Notes: generated by a model not told the origin, from the letters alone. Counted from the first letter of the stretch, positions 52,125-61,133 are shown. The stretch: DNA of 64,000 nucleotides from Marvinbryantia formatexigens DSM 14469 (GCF_025148285.1 NZ_CP102268.1:682001-746000); one strand, 5' to 3'. Numbers and translations: made by a program.

Positions 52125-53231
52125 TCAGACCTGCGTCAAAACATAACTGTATATTTTTTTGTAGGTAGCGGTCGTGTAGTGAAGCCCGTCCACCGTCTCG
52201 AATTTATTTTTCTGAAGATAGCTGTAGCAGTCTATGTAGCGGTCCGGAAACGCGCTCTTTACCGCGGTATTAAACTTCTTGATATACGACTGCAGAGTGG
52301 AACAGGTAAACCAGCCCCAGTCATATTTTTTGTCGATTGGATTGATCGACATAAAATAAAACTCTGCTTTCGGATAGCTCTTCATCAGCTCCTTGTAGCG
52401 CGTAATATAGAGGTTGTAGTTTGCAACATCATTGACGCCGAGATTAAACACAACCGTTGCCGTCGGGTTCGCCTTCAGCATTTTTTTCAGCTTTGATTCC
52501 CCGGTGCTTACAAACCAGCTATAGCCCTCGCCCACCTTGGCGATGCATTTGCTGCTGATGCCAACGGCGCTTCCAAGACCGACCGTTCTGGAATCACCCA
52601 CAAAAATATCTACGCTGCCGGTTTTCTTACCAGACGTCTGTGTCTTATCTGCGGGGATATTCGTTGTGCCGGCAACAGCCGTCGTACGGATGCCCTGTGC
52701 ATTGACATAATATTTTCCGACCGTCTTATTTACCGCCATACTTCCGTTGGACTGGAAGTAATAATAATACTTTCCAATCTTTTTCCAGCCAGTCTGCATC
52801 TCACCGGTCGTGGAAAAATAGTAGTATTTCGAAGCAATCTTTACCTTCCCTGTAGCAGCCGCCCCTGTCTTCGGCGAGAAGTAATATCTCTTTGTGCCGA
52901 TTTTCTGCCAGCCGGTCGCGAGACTGCCGTCGCTCTCAAAGAAGTAACGCTTTCCGTTGTACTTTGCAAGCCCGGTCTTCAGATAGCCGTTCGACATAAA
53001 ATAATAAATCTCTCCGTCTATCTTCAGCCATGCGCTTTTCGCGTATTTTCCGCTGTTATAGCGATAACGGTATCCCTTCGCTGCGATGACCCACTTTCCG
53101 GCTTTTGCCTTCGGCGCTTTCATAACGTTTGTGAGTTTCGCCGCTTCCACCTTTGTACCGGTAATGGTTGTCCCAAGACCAAGCGTAAGAAGCAGACATG
53201 CCATCATGAGAATAAATCTGATTTTCTTCAT
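52125..53231 (-). CDS. Secreted SGNH-family hydrolase with cell-wall-binding repeats
   Basis: About 368 residues. A signal peptide (KKIRFILMMACLLLTLGLGT, cleavage around residue 31), then about six aromatic cell-wall-binding repeats (GKRYFFESDGSLATGWQKIG type) to residue 185, a short Thr/Lys linker, and a SGNH domain: DIFVGDSRTVGLG with the nucleophile Ser, NLGVNDV, and DGLHYTTATY with the Asp/His pair. Probably acts on cell-wall glycans or attached acyl groups. ATG 53231 follows GGGAGG closely. The repeats are like those of the L,D-transpeptidase at 13233. Confidence 0.9.
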   Translation of the reverse strand: MKKIRFILMMACLLLTLGLGTTITGTKVEAAKLTNVMKAPKAKAGKWVIAAKGYRYRYNSGKYAKSAWLKIDGEIYYFMSNGYLKTGLAKYNGKRYFFESDGSLATGWQKIGTKRYYFSPKTGAAATGKVKIASKYYYFSTTGEMQTGWKKIGKYYYYFQSNGSMAVNKTVGKYYVNAQGIRTTAVAGTTNIPADKTQTSGKKTGSVDIFVGDSRTVGLGSAVGISSKCIAKVGEGYSWFVSTGESKLKKMLKANPTATVVFNLGVNDVANYNLYITRYKELMKSYPKAEFYFMSINPIDKKYDWGWFTCSTLQSYIKKFNTAVKSAFPDRYIDCYSYLQKNKFETVDGLHYTTATYKKIYSYVLTQV

Positions 53232-53263
53232 AATACCTCCCAATAACTCCCAAATACGTTATC

Positions 53264-53312
53264 AGTATAACACAGGGAAAAAAATATCTCAACCTTTATT
53301 TAAAGATTGAGA
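53264..53312 (-). promoter_or_regulatory. Promoter of the SGNH gene with a palindrome over the -35
   Basis: TTGAGA (53287-53292), 17-base spacer, TATACT (53264-53269). The -35 is one arm of an imperfect 26-bp palindrome (TCTCAA / CTTTA ... TAAAG / TTGAGA, 53287-53312), a suitable operator position. Confidence 0.55.
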
Positions 53313-53441
53313 CATTTTTTTGCAATATTCACAATATCTATGACACATTTTTGTAATTTTTTCACCTTCCGGCTACCATAACCCCGAAAAAGCAGCCGCA
53401 GCTCTTCCCGGAGAGCGCCGGATACGTGTCTGTCCGGTCTT

Positions 53442-54203
53442 TTATGCCTTCTCCTTCGAAATGAAGTAGTAGGGAAGCGCCACAAAGACGATACCGCCCA
53501 CCATGTTTCCGAGCGTAACAATCAGAAGATTGTACAAAAAGCCGCCCAGACCAACTGCCGCTCCATTCATCATACCGACGGACAGAAACGTCATGTTCGC
53601 AATGCTGTGCTCAAAACCGCAGGTCACGAAGGTTCCCACGCAGCAGAAATTCATCACGATTTTCGCTCCCTCCGATTTCAGCCTGGTTCCGCACCAGATT
53701 GCCACACACACCAGAATGTTGCAGAGAATTGCCTTTGCAAACAGGTTTGCCGGCGTGCCCGTTGCCTTTGCCACCGCCGTGTTTTCAAAAAATGCTCCGA
53801 CATCGCCGCTGCCCGGTATTCCCGTCATGGTAAAAATACCCGCCGCCACCACGGAACCGACCAGATTGCCGAGATAACATACGACCCATACCTTCGCCGT
53901 CTGCGCCCAGGTCACCGTCTTTTTCAGCGCGCCGACTGACATCACGAAATTGTTGCCGGTAAACAGCTCCGCACCGGCTACTGTCACAAAACAGAGTCCG
54001 ACCGAGAAAATGATGCCGCATACCAGCTTCTGCGCCGGCTGACCGGTCATATAGCCGCCGACGATTCCCATGAGGATACTTCCGAAAGCGATATACAGTC
54101 CCGCCATCATGGAAGAAATAAAATATCCCGCCGGGTTCTTTTTCAAAAAGTTACTTTTTGCAAGCGCCGTATTCGACGCCGCTTTATAATCCTCCTGAAA
54201 CAT
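53442..54203 (-). CDS. Formate/nitrite transporter family protein
   Basis: 253 residues with six membrane helices in the FocA/NirC fold. AGLYIAFGSILMGIVGGYMT near residue 35, AELFTGNNFVMSVGALKK near 85, WVVCYLGNLVGSVVAAGIF near 110 and the helix-breaking C-terminal GNMVGGIVFVALPYYFI are typical. Because formate-tetrahydrofolate ligase is the neighbour on the same strand, formate is the likely substrate. GGGAGGT precedes ATG 54203. Separated from fhs by 357 bases holding an 88-bp tandem repeat. Confidence 0.9.
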   Translation of the reverse strand: MFQEDYKAASNTALAKSNFLKKNPAGYFISSMMAGLYIAFGSILMGIVGGYMTGQPAQKLVCGIIFSVGLCFVTVAGAELFTGNNFVMSVGALKKTVTWAQTAKVWVVCYLGNLVGSVVAAGIFTMTGIPGSGDVGAFFENTAVAKATGTPANLFAKAILCNILVCVAIWCGTRLKSEGAKIVMNFCCVGTFVTCGFEHSIANMTFLSVGMMNGAAVGLGGFLYNLLIVTLGNMVGGIVFVALPYYFISKEKA

Positions 54204-54360
54204 GCTATGTACCTCCCAGATAAAATACGCAATCGTTCTGTAAAACCACAGATACAGACAGGCACCCCGATATCACATGTCATAAGCAGCTTTCATTATA
54301 GAAAACCAGTGAAAACATGGATACAGGCTGCCTGTCCTTTTAAATTTCAGAAAACATCCG

Positions 54361-54563
54361 CACGGAGTGCTCTGACCCGAAGGGTTCAGAAAACGCCTGC
54401 GTTTTCTGTGCGCCGGACGCTTTTCCGCTTGCGTCCGTGCGCATCCTGCACAGAGTGCTCTGACCCGAAGGGTTCAGAAAACGCTTGCATTTTCTGCGCG
54501 CCGGACGCTTTTCCGCTTGCGTCCGTGCGCATCCTGCACGGAGTGCTCTGGCCCGAAGGGTTA
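54361..54563. repeat. 88-bp tandem repeat ending at the fhs stop codon
   Basis: GAGTGCTCTG starts at 54365, 54453 and 54541, giving 2.3 copies of an 88-bp unit; each full unit holds two inverted repeats (GAAAACGC/GCGTTTTC and GGACGC/GCGTCC). The last partial copy contains the fhs stop (54561-54563). The rest of the 54204-54560 gap shows no gene. Confidence 0.88.
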
Positions 54564-56246
54564 GAACAATCCGGAAATCTTTCCGTTCTCGTCCACGTCG
54601 ATGCGCTCTGCAGCCGGTACCTTCGGCAGACCCGGCATCGTCATGATCTCGCCTGTCAGCGCCACGATGAAGCCTGCGCCTGCGGAGATCTTCAGGTTGC
54701 GTACCGTTACCTCAAAGCCGGTCGGTGCGCCGAGTTTCGTCTGGTCGTCGGTCAAGCTGTACTGTGTCTTTGCCATGCAGATCGGGCAGTGCTCGTAACC
54801 AAGGGCGGTCAGCTCTTTCGCCTGCTTCTGTGCGTTTGCTGTCAGAACTACCCTGCTTCCGCCGTAGATCTTCTGCACGATTGCGTTCAGCTTGTCCTCG
54901 ATGGTGCCGTCCAGCTCATACGCGAAGGTGAAGTCATTCGGCTGTTCGCAAAGTCTTACAACCTCTTCCGCAAGTGCGATACCGCCCTCGCCGCCTTTTG
55001 CCCATACTTCGGAGAGCACAACATTTACGCCAAGCTCTTTGCATTTTGCCTCAACAAGGTCAAGCTCTGCCTTCGTGTCGGTCGGGAATGCGTTGATGGC
55101 AACCACGCACGGAAGCTTGTATACGTTTGTGATGTTGCTTACATGTTTCAGAAGGTTCGGAAGGCCTTTCTCCAGCGCCTCCAGGTTCTCATTGTTGAGA
55201 TCCGCCTTTGCCACGCCGCCGTTGTATTTCAGCGCGCGCACTGTTGCCACGATGACAACCGCGTTCGGCTTCAGTCCCGCCATACGGCACTTGATATCCA
55301 GGAATTTCTCAGCTCCGAGGTCTGCGCCGAAGCCTGCCTCTGTTACCGTATAGTCAGCCAGCTTTAATGCCAGCTTGGTTGCGGTTACGGAGTTGCATCC
55401 GTGTGCGATGTTTGCGAACGGGCCGCCGTGCACGATCGCCGGGGTGTGCTCCAGTGTCTGTACCAGATTCGGCTTCAGGGCATCCTTCAGAAGTGCAGTC
55501 ATTGCACCCTCTGCGTGCAGGTCGCCCGCCGTTACCGGCTTCTGTTCGGAAGCTTTTCCGTATGTATAGCCCACAATGATTCTTGCAAGTCTCTTCTTAA
55601 GGTCTGTGATGTCGCTTGCCAGGCAGAGCACCGCCATGATTTCAGATGCTACTGTGATATCGTAGCCGTCCTCTCTCGGCATTCCGTTTGTCTTTCCGCC
55701 AAGACCGTCCACCACGTTACGAAGCTGACGGTCGTTCATGTCCACGCAGCGTCTCCAGGTAATCTTGCGCGGGTCGATGTTCAGCTCGTTGCCCTGGAAG
55801 ATGTGGTTGTCCAGCATCGCCGCCAGCAGGTTGTTTGCCGCGCCGATCGCGTGGAAGTCGCCCGTGAAGTGAAGGTTGATATCCTCCATCGGGACTACCT
55901 GTGCATAGCCGCCGCCTGCAGCGCCGCCCTTTACGCCGAATACCGGTCCGAGGGACGGTTCACGCAGCGCCACCATGACCTTCTTGCCGATTCTGGAAAG
56001 ACCGTCTGCCAGACCCACGGAGGTGGTGGTCTTTCCCTCTCCTGCCGGTGTCGGGTTGATTGCCGTCACCAGGATCAGCTTGCCGTTCTCGGCATCTGTA
56101 TCCTTTAACAGGTTATAATCAATTTTTGCTTTATATTTACCATACTGCTCCAGATATTTCTCGTCGATTCCCGCCTTTGCTGCAATCTCGGTAATCGGCT
56201 GCATCGTTGTCTCCTGTGCAATTTCGATGTCTGATTTGAATCCCAT
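54561..56246 (-). CDS. fhs: Formate-tetrahydrofolate ligase
   Basis: ATP-dependent activation of formate to 10-formyl-tetrahydrofolate, the entry of formate into the C1 pool and the Wood-Ljungdahl methyl branch. 561 residues. The P-loop [18 protein letters not shown] lies near residue 65, [20 protein letters not shown] near 105, and [11 protein letters not shown] near 325; the C-terminus matches full-length enzymes. ATG 56246 lies ten bases after GGAGG; the longer frame to 56378 runs into the riboswitch leader. A long leader carries a tetrahydrofolate riboswitch. The stop is inside the 88-bp repeat. Confidence 0.97.
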   Translation of the reverse strand: MGFKSDIEIAQETTMQPITEIAAKAGIDEKYLEQYGKYKAKIDYNLLKDTDAENGKLILVTAINPTPAGEGKTTTSVGLADGLSRIGKKVMVALREPSLGPVFGVKGGAAGGGYAQVVPMEDINLHFTGDFHAIGAANNLLAAMLDNHIFQGNELNIDPRKITWRRCVDMNDRQLRNVVDGLGGKTNGMPREDGYDITVASEIMAVLCLASDITDLKKRLARIIVGYTYGKASEQKPVTAGDLHAEGAMTALLKDALKPNLVQTLEHTPAIVHGGPFANIAHGCNSVTATKLALKLADYTVTEAGFGADLGAEKFLDIKCRMAGLKPNAVVIVATVRALKYNGGVAKADLNNENLEALEKGLPNLLKHVSNITNVYKLPCVVAINAFPTDTKAELDLVEAKCKELGVNVVLSEVWAKGGEGGIALAEEVVRLCEQPNDFTFAYELDGTIEDKLNAIVQKIYGGSRVVLTANAQKQAKELTALGYEHCPICMAKTQYSLTDDQTKLGAPTGFEVTVRNLKISAGAGFIVALTGEIMTMPGLPKVPAAERIDVDENGKISGLF

Positions 56247-56425
56247 AATGATTTTTCCTCCATTCATAATTTTACATTCTGTCTGCCGCGGCACAGCGCA
56301 CCTGCCTTTTCCGCGAATGCGGATTATTCCGGATACAGCCTGCCGCCTGCTGATTTTGGGCAAAAAAATGCTGCGCAAACCAAAAATATTCCGACTGGCC
56401 CAATCAGAACATTATGCTTTTACGC

Positions 56426-56516
56426 AGTAGCGGAAGCGGTCATATAACGCGGTAACCCTTCGTTCACCGGAAGTCTCCCCATCCGATGACACTTTACGTA
56501 TAAGACCTACTCTACT
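56426..56516 (-). promoter_or_regulatory. Tetrahydrofolate (THF) riboswitch in the fhs leader
   Basis: Read leftward, the 91-base segment matches the THF aptamer piece by piece: P1 AGTAG/CTACT at its ends, GAGTAG at the 5' side, P2 GGTC/GACC, the conserved GTAAAGTG, a P3 CATCGG/CCGGTG with an ATGGGG loop, AACGAAG, and a 3' TTCCGCTACT. It begins about 30 bases after the predicted transcription start and precedes fhs by 180 bases. Downstream, CTGATT-gggcc-AGTCGG followed by a T-rich run (about 56382-56407) may be the terminator of the expression platform. Confidence 0.86.
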
Positions 56517-56553
56517 TTATGATATTCAGGCACTTCTTTTGCTTTCGTCTAAC

Positions 56554-56582
56554 AGTATACTCACTTTTCGGCTGTTTGTCAA
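56554..56582 (-). promoter_or_regulatory. Promoter of fhs
   Basis: TTGACA (56577-56582), 17-base spacer, TATACT (56554-56559), leftward, giving a leader of about 300 bases that includes the THF riboswitch. Confidence 0.8.
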
Positions 56583-56602
56583 GGATTTATCAAACATTTT
56601 TG

Positions 56603-56631
56603 AAAAAAAAACGACTTTCCGCCGAAAGCCG
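56603..56631 (-). terminator. Terminator of the tRNA cluster
   Basis: On the minus strand CGGCTTTC-ggcg-GAAAGTCG (8 bp with one G-T pair) is followed by nine T. It lies 20 bases upstream of the fhs promoter, so it insulates fhs. Confidence 0.85.
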
Positions 56632-56638
56632 CCTCTCA

Positions 56639-56720
56639 TGCGGAATGAGGGATTTGAACCCTCACGGTGTAAACCACAGGAACCTAAATCCTGCATGTCT
56701 GCCAATTCCATCAATTCCGC
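56639..56720 (-). tRNA. tRNA-Leu (anticodon UAG)
   Basis: GCGGAAT/ATTCCGC acceptor stem, anticodon loop TTTAGGT in a CAGGA/TCCTG stem, a long variable arm and GGTTCAAAT T-loop. CCA is not encoded. Last gene of the cluster. Confidence 0.95.
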
Positions 56721-56831
56721 TTATCAAAACCGGAGGGACTGCGCCCGGCGCCTGCCGGTCCCGTCTTCTCTGCCGGTCATACCTTTTTATATAACAAAAA
56801 GCATCGACCTTTACAATCAATGCTTTCCGGA

Positions 56832-56904
56832 TGAAGCATCGGGGATTCGAACCCCGGACAACTTGATTAAAAGTCAAGTGCTCTACCGACTGAGCTAATG
56901 CTCC
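56832..56904 (-). tRNA. tRNA-Lys (anticodon UUU)
   Basis: GGAGCAT/ATGCTTC acceptor stem, loop CTTTTAA, GGTTCGAAT T-loop; no encoded CCA. Confidence 0.95.
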
Positions 56905-56920
56905 ATAAATATTACTGAAA

Positions 56921-56992
56921 CTGGGCTAGTTGGATTCGAACCAACGAGTGCAGCAGTCAAAGTGCTGTGCCTTACCGCTTGGCGATAGCCCA
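56921..56992 (-). tRNA. tRNA-Gln (anticodon UUG)
   Basis: TGGGCTA/TAGCCCA acceptor stem, loop CTTTGAC in CAGCA/TGCTG, discriminator G, GGTTCGAAT T-loop. Confidence 0.95.
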
Positions 56993-57011
56993 TCATTCGC
57001 CGTAACGGCAG

Positions 57012-57086
57012 GGTGGATAAAGGGATTCGAACCCTTGGCCTCCAGAGCCACAATCTGGCGCGCTAACCAGCTGCGCTATACCCACC
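57012..57086 (-). tRNA. tRNA-His (anticodon GUG)
   Basis: GTGGGTA/TATCCAC acceptor stem with the extra 5' G pairing with C73, loop TTGTGGC in a CCAGA/TCTGG stem. Confidence 0.95.
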
Positions 57087-57119
57087 ATATCCTTTAAAAG
57101 GCTTCCTTTTGCAAGGAAA

Positions 57120-57193
<74 letters not shown>

Positions 57194-57197
57194 ACAG

Positions 57198-57268
57198 AGC
57201 GGGTGATGGGAATCGAACCCACGTATCCAGCTTGGAAGGCTGGTGTTCTACCATTGAACTACACCCGC
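57198..57268 (-). tRNA. tRNA-Gly (anticodon UCC)
   Basis: GCGGGTG/CACCCGC acceptor stem, loop CTTCCAA in CCAGC/GCTGG, discriminator T as in bacterial tRNA-Gly. Confidence 0.95.
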
Positions 57269-57300
57269 GCAATCGCGTCGCTCCAGCAGTTCTGCTGAAG

Positions 57301-57375
57301 TCGGGGTGACAGGATTCGAACCTGCGACCTCCTGGTCCCAAACCAGGCGCTCTAGCCAAACTGAGCCACACCCCG
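57301..57375 (-). tRNA. tRNA-Pro (anticodon UGG)
   Basis: CGGGGTG/CACCCCG acceptor stem, loop TTTGGGA in CCTGG/CCAGG. First gene of the seven-tRNA transcript. Confidence 0.95.
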
Positions 57376-57417
57376 GATTCTCGTACTCCTGCGCATCCCA
57401 CGATTAACGCAAATAAG

Positions 57418-57446
57418 ATTATATTATAGCCTTAAAAAAAAGTCAA
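57418..57446 (-). promoter_or_regulatory. Promoter of the tRNA cluster
   Basis: TTGACT (57441-57446), 17-base spacer, TATAAT (57418-57423), leftward, 43 bases before tRNA-Pro. Confidence 0.75.
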
Positions 57447-57535
57447 CTGTTTTTTTCACATTTTTTTACGGTTTTTTGCACATTTTACGTTCTGCGGCAG
57501 GATGCCCGGCGGATACGCTGTTTTCGCTGTACCGG

Positions 57536-58018
57536 CTACTCCAGATATTTAATCGTATAGTCCGCATTGCCCTTCTCATCCAGCTCCATGATGATATAGC
57601 TCGGCTTTCTGCCCTCCTGGCGCGGATAGGACAGGCTTCCCGGATTCAGCAGGACCAGACCGTCCTTTTTCTCGATTTTCGGGCGGTGCGTGTGACCATA
57701 CATCGCAATATCAAAGCCACGTGCGCGCGCCTCCCTGCCAAGCATCTTTGTATCCAGTGAGACATAATAATAATGACCGTGCGTCAGAAGCACCCGGTAA
57801 TCGCCCAGCATAATCTCCTTCTCCCGCGGCATATCTCCGAAAAAGTCATTGTTTCCGCTCACAATATCCAGCGGCTGTCCGGCAATACGGCTCATACAGC
57901 TCTCCGTCTCCTCTGCGTCGCCAAGGTGTATCACGCGCTCCACCGGCTTCTCCGCCAGCAGGACCTTTTCAAAATTTTCATTTCTGCGATGGGTATCACT
58001 GACAATCAGTATCTTCAT
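57536..58018 (-). CDS. YfcE/MJ0936-type metallophosphoesterase
   Basis: 160 residues. The complete metal-site series is visible: LIVSDTHRR, VIHLGDAEE near 32, VSGNNDFF near 60, LLTHGHYYYV near 82 and MYGHTHRP near 108. Family members hydrolyse phosphodiesters; substrate unknown. ATG 58018 is ten bases after AAGGAG; an ATG two codons upstream is also possible. Overlaps rdgB by about 20 bases, so the two are translationally coupled at the end of the rlmL-like operon. Confidence 0.9.
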   Translation of the reverse strand: MKILIVSDTHRRNENFEKVLLAEKPVERVIHLGDAEETESCMSRIAGQPLDIVSGNNDFFGDMPREKEIMLGDYRVLLTHGHYYYVSLDTKMLGREARARGFDIAMYGHTHRPKIEKKDGLVLLNPGSLSYPRQEGRKPSYIIMELDEKGNADYTIKYLE

Positions 58019-58631
58019 GGACATTCTTCTCCTTATCGTAGTACGCTTTTAGCTTCTCCTTCATCGCCCGCAGCGCCTTTCCCCTGTGGCTGATTTCGTT
58101 TTTCTGCTCCGGAGATATTTCCGCGGAGGTACAGCCATACTGCGGAAGGTAAAATACCGGGTCGTAGCCGAAGCCGTTTTCTCCGGCGGACGCATAGCCG
58201 ATTTCCCCTTCCATCACACCTTCGCTCGTCAGAACAGTGCCGTCCGGAAGCGCCGCCGCAATCACACAGACAAAGCGCGCCGTCCGCTTCTTAGGCGGGA
58301 CATCCGCAAGAAGCTCCAGGATATGCCTGTTCTTCACCTCATACGGCGTCTGTTCCCCCATATAACGCGCGGAATAAATGCCCGGAGCGCCGTCCAGATA
58401 ATCGATTTCCAGACCGGAATCATCCGCCAGCACAACGGCGTCCGTCAGCTTCTTCACCGCGCACGCCTTTATCATGGCGTTCTCCGCAAAGCTGGCGCCG
58501 TTTTCCTCCACGTCCGCCGTAATGCCCGCTTCCTTCTGCGAAAGCACCGGCACGCCCAGATCCGCGAGAATCATCCGGACTTCCTTCATCTTTCCTTCAT
58601 TTCCCGTGGCAAATATAATTTTCCCTTCCAT
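57996..58631 (-). CDS. rdgB: XTP/dITP diphosphatase (RdgB/HAM1)
   Basis: Removes non-canonical purine triphosphates such as XTP and dITP. 211 residues: IFATGNEGKMKEVRMIL at the N-terminus, LADDSGLEIDYLDGAPGIYS near 68, NGFGYDPVFYLP near 155 and SHRGKALRAMKEKL near 183, all conserved. The ATG overlaps the stop of the protease gene as TAATG, behind AGAGG. Slightly longer than usual at the C-terminus, with a Tyr/Lys and acidic tail that overlaps the next gene. Confidence 0.95.
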   Translation of the reverse strand: MEGKIIFATGNEGKMKEVRMILADLGVPVLSQKEAGITADVEENGASFAENAMIKACAVKKLTDAVVLADDSGLEIDYLDGAPGIYSARYMGEQTPYEVKNRHILELLADVPPKKRTARFVCVIAAALPDGTVLTSEGVMEGEIGYASAGENGFGYDPVFYLPQYGCTSAEISPEQKNEISHRGKALRAMKEKLKAYYDKEKNVHEDTDCQ

Positions 58632-59977
58632 TATGCATCCTCTCTGTCTTCTGTATAAGCTTTCAGGCAGACATTCGCCTGATGCTTTTCCTCAGTGCGC
58701 GTCCAGATAACGCCATTATGACTAATATACCCTTCTCCGTCCGAAATATCAACTGTTTCTGTCGCTTCTCCCGCCACATATTCTGTCGCCACCGGATACT
58801 GCGTCCCCGGTGTATGTATCTCTATGCCGACAGCGTAACGCTGCCCGCTCTCAAGCGCCACCGGCTCGTCCAGCTCTGCCGTATAATAGCCGGTTTCCTG
58901 CACAATCCCCCGCTTCAGGGTCCTGCGCTTATAAAAGGAGGAATCGTCCTGGAAATCCTCCACCACAAAGATTTCGTATTCCGTATTCTGCCCGGTCGCG
59001 TAAAAGCCTGCCGCCCGCAGATTTTCCGCACCGCCCGCCACATAGACATTTGCAGCAAAGCAGCTTTCATCGCCGTATCCGAGCTGTCCCACCCAGCCGC
59101 ACAAATCGGTCTGGTAAATATGGTCGTAGTTATCGTTTTCCTCAATTCCTGTGTAGGCGACCGCCTGGTTGCCGATGTTCACGTCCGCATAGGATACGTA
59201 AAACACGCCGCCGTCGCCGAATTTTTCTCCCCAGCTGTTCTGGCAGATAAAGGCGCCCGCCTCCTGCGTGTTGCGGTTAAAATGCGACGCTTCGTAATTG
59301 TCGTCCCATCCGATAATCAGAACGTCGTGGTTGGAAATCTGGTCGCCGTCGTAAAAATAGGAGTTCTCTATCTGGTTATAGTAGACGGAAGAACTGAAAG
59401 CATTATCCAGGTCCATGTATATTGCAGACTGCACCGCTCCGTACTGAAGAACGGCGCGCTTTATGGCGTCATGATCCTTATTCCGGAACATCTGCATCTC
59501 CTGGACATGCTTCACCGCCGTCAGCCCTTCGGGCGAATAGCCGTCCCCGTAGGGGTCGTCCTCCTCCAGCACCGGTCCCTGCCAGGCGGCAAGGTACGCC
59601 ATCACCATCGTGTACGCCCCGCCGTCGTTCTGGTCCTTCGAAAAGCTGTTCTGCAGCGACAGATGGTCCGGCGAGAACACCAGACTCTCCTGCGGCAGAA
59701 AATACGCTTCCATTGCCGAGCACGCCGTAATCGCCCAGCAGGTGCCAAGCGAGCCCTGGCTTCTGACCGTTGGCATCCTGCCCGCCTCCCGTCCGTCATA
59801 GCGCGCCGGGAGCGCCGAAAGCGTCGTCGCCTCCGCCGTGTCTCTGCTCTGCGTCTCATATACGCTCTGACTGACCGCCACCGTCTCCGGCTCCGCCTGG
59901 CGGAGCAGATCGTATGCCAGCCAGGCCACCAGGCACACCAGCACAATTTTTAAAAACGTTTCTGTTTTTTTAATCAA
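58631..59977 (-). CDS. Membrane-anchored papain-like (C1) cysteine protease with lectin-like domain
   Basis: 448 residues. One N-terminal helix (TFLKIVLVCLVAWLAYDLL), then a C1A protease domain: Gln and catalytic Cys in RSQGSLGTCWAITACSAMEA near 75-90, catalytic His in SNHDVLIIGWDDNY near 240, and Asn in ICQNSWGEKFGDGG near 270. The last 150 residues look like the lectin-like domain found in bacterial C1 proteases. It would act on the outer face. The start is TTG 59977 behind AGGAG, overlapping the methyltransferase stop by 8 bases. Confidence 0.9.
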   Translation of the reverse strand: MIKKTETFLKIVLVCLVAWLAYDLLRQAEPETVAVSQSVYETQSRDTAEATTLSALPARYDGREAGRMPTVRSQGSLGTCWAITACSAMEAYFLPQESLVFSPDHLSLQNSFSKDQNDGGAYTMVMAYLAAWQGPVLEEDDPYGDGYSPEGLTAVKHVQEMQMFRNKDHDAIKRAVLQYGAVQSAIYMDLDNAFSSSVYYNQIENSYFYDGDQISNHDVLIIGWDDNYEASHFNRNTQEAGAFICQNSWGEKFGDGGVFYVSYADVNIGNQAVAYTGIEENDNYDHIYQTDLCGWVGQLGYGDESCFAANVYVAGGAENLRAAGFYATGQNTEYEIFVVEDFQDDSSFYKRRTLKRGIVQETGYYTAELDEPVALESGQRYAVGIEIHTPGTQYPVATEYVAGEATETVDISDGEGYISHNGVIWTRTEEKHQANVCLKAYTEDREDA

Positions 59978-61133
59978 TCTGTCTCTCCTGTTTTTTGCGC
60001 GGAGGCTTCGGGCCCAGGAACTGATATAGATAGGTCTTCATCATTCCATTATATATTTTCCGGTTTTTATCCGCCTTTCTTCCAATATACTTTTCCGCGT
60101 CCTCATAAGCCGTAATGACATACTCCGACCAGCCGTCCAGCCTTGCAAAGCTCCTGCCCATCTCGCGGTACAGCTGCGGAAGCTCGTCCTTCGCGGAAAG
60201 ACGCTCGCCGTAGGGCGGATTTGTGATGACAAACCCGTATTTTTTCGGATGGCTCAGCTCGCTGACAGGGCGCTGCTGGAAATGAATCAGATGCTCTACC
60301 CCGGCGCGTCCGGCGTTTTCCCTCGCCGCCTTTACAATACCGCCGTCAATATCGTATCCCTGTATGTCCACGGAAATCTGCGTATCCACAAGCTCCTCCG
60401 CCTCACCGGCAGCCCCGCTCCAGAGCTTTCCGGGAATGAGGTTGTCCCATTTCTCCGCCAGAAAATGGCGGTGCATCCCCGGCGCTATGTTCGCGGCAAT
60501 CATCGCCGCCTCGATGGGAATCGTCCCGCTGCCGCAGAAAGGATCTACCAGAATGCGATCCCGGTTCCACGGCGTCATTAGAATCATCGCCGCCGCCAGT
60601 GTTTCCGTAATCGGCGCCTTTCCCGTAAGCAGACGGTAGCCTCTCTTGTGAAGTGAATCGCCCGACGTGTCAAGCCCAATCACCGCCTCATCCTTCATAA
60701 AGAATACCCGGACCGGATAGGACGCCCCGCTCTCCTCAAACCAGTCCTGGTGGTAGACCGTCTTCAGACGCTCCACCATCGCTTTTTTCATAATCGACTG
60801 GATATCCGAGGTACTGAACAGCCTACTTTTGACCGACGTCGCCTTTGCCACCCAGAATCTGCCGTCCCGCGGGATATAATCCTCCCAGGGCAGCGCCTTT
60901 GTTTTTTCAAACAGCTCGTCAAAGGTTTCGGCGTGCACCCTGCCCACCTTCAGCAGGATGCGTTCCGCCGTGCGCAGGAACATATTCGCATAGCAGATTG
61001 CTTCCATGTCCCCCACAAACGTTACCTTTCCGTCCTCCACCTGGCTGATTTCGTAGCCAAGGTCTATAATCTCTCTTTTTAAAACCGCTTCCATTCCAAA
61101 ATGGCACGGCGCAATTAATTCCACTGTATTCAT
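59970..61133 (-). CDS. THUMP-domain class I RNA methyltransferase (RlmL/YpsC-like)
   Basis: Likely 23S rRNA guanine-N2 methyltransferase. About 387 residues: an N-terminal ferredoxin-like and THUMP region (ELIAPCHFGMEAVLKREI to about 160) and a Rossmann methyltransferase with DPFCGSGTIPIEAAMIAANI near residue 195 as the SAM site and FVITNPPYGERLS near 300 as the catalytic NPPY. ATG 61133 has GGGAG nine bases upstream; an earlier in-frame codon at 61151 lacks one. First gene of a four-gene leftward operon with a good promoter at 61251-61280. Confidence 0.92.
   Translation of the reverse strand: MNTVELIAPCHFGMEAVLKREIIDLGYEISQVEDGKVTFVGDMEAICYANMFLRTAERILLKVGRVHAETFDELFEKTKALPWEDYIPRDGRFWVAKATSVKSRLFSTSDIQSIMKKAMVERLKTVYHQDWFEESGASYPVRVFFMKDEAVIGLDTSGDSLHKRGYRLLTGKAPITETLAAAMILMTPWNRDRILVDPFCGSGTIPIEAAMIAANIAPGMHRHFLAEKWDNLIPGKLWSGAAGEAEELVDTQISVDIQGYDIDGGIVKAARENAGRAGVEHLIHFQQRPVSELSHPKKYGFVITNPPYGERLSAKDELPQLYREMGRSFARLDGWSEYVITAYEDAEKYIGRKADKNRKIYNGMMKTYLYQFLGPKPPRKKQERQID

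Noticed and set aside
54207-55367. 386-codon rightward ORF opposite fhs
   Set aside because: It is the reverse reading of the fhs gene plus the 88-bp repeats, without start signals.
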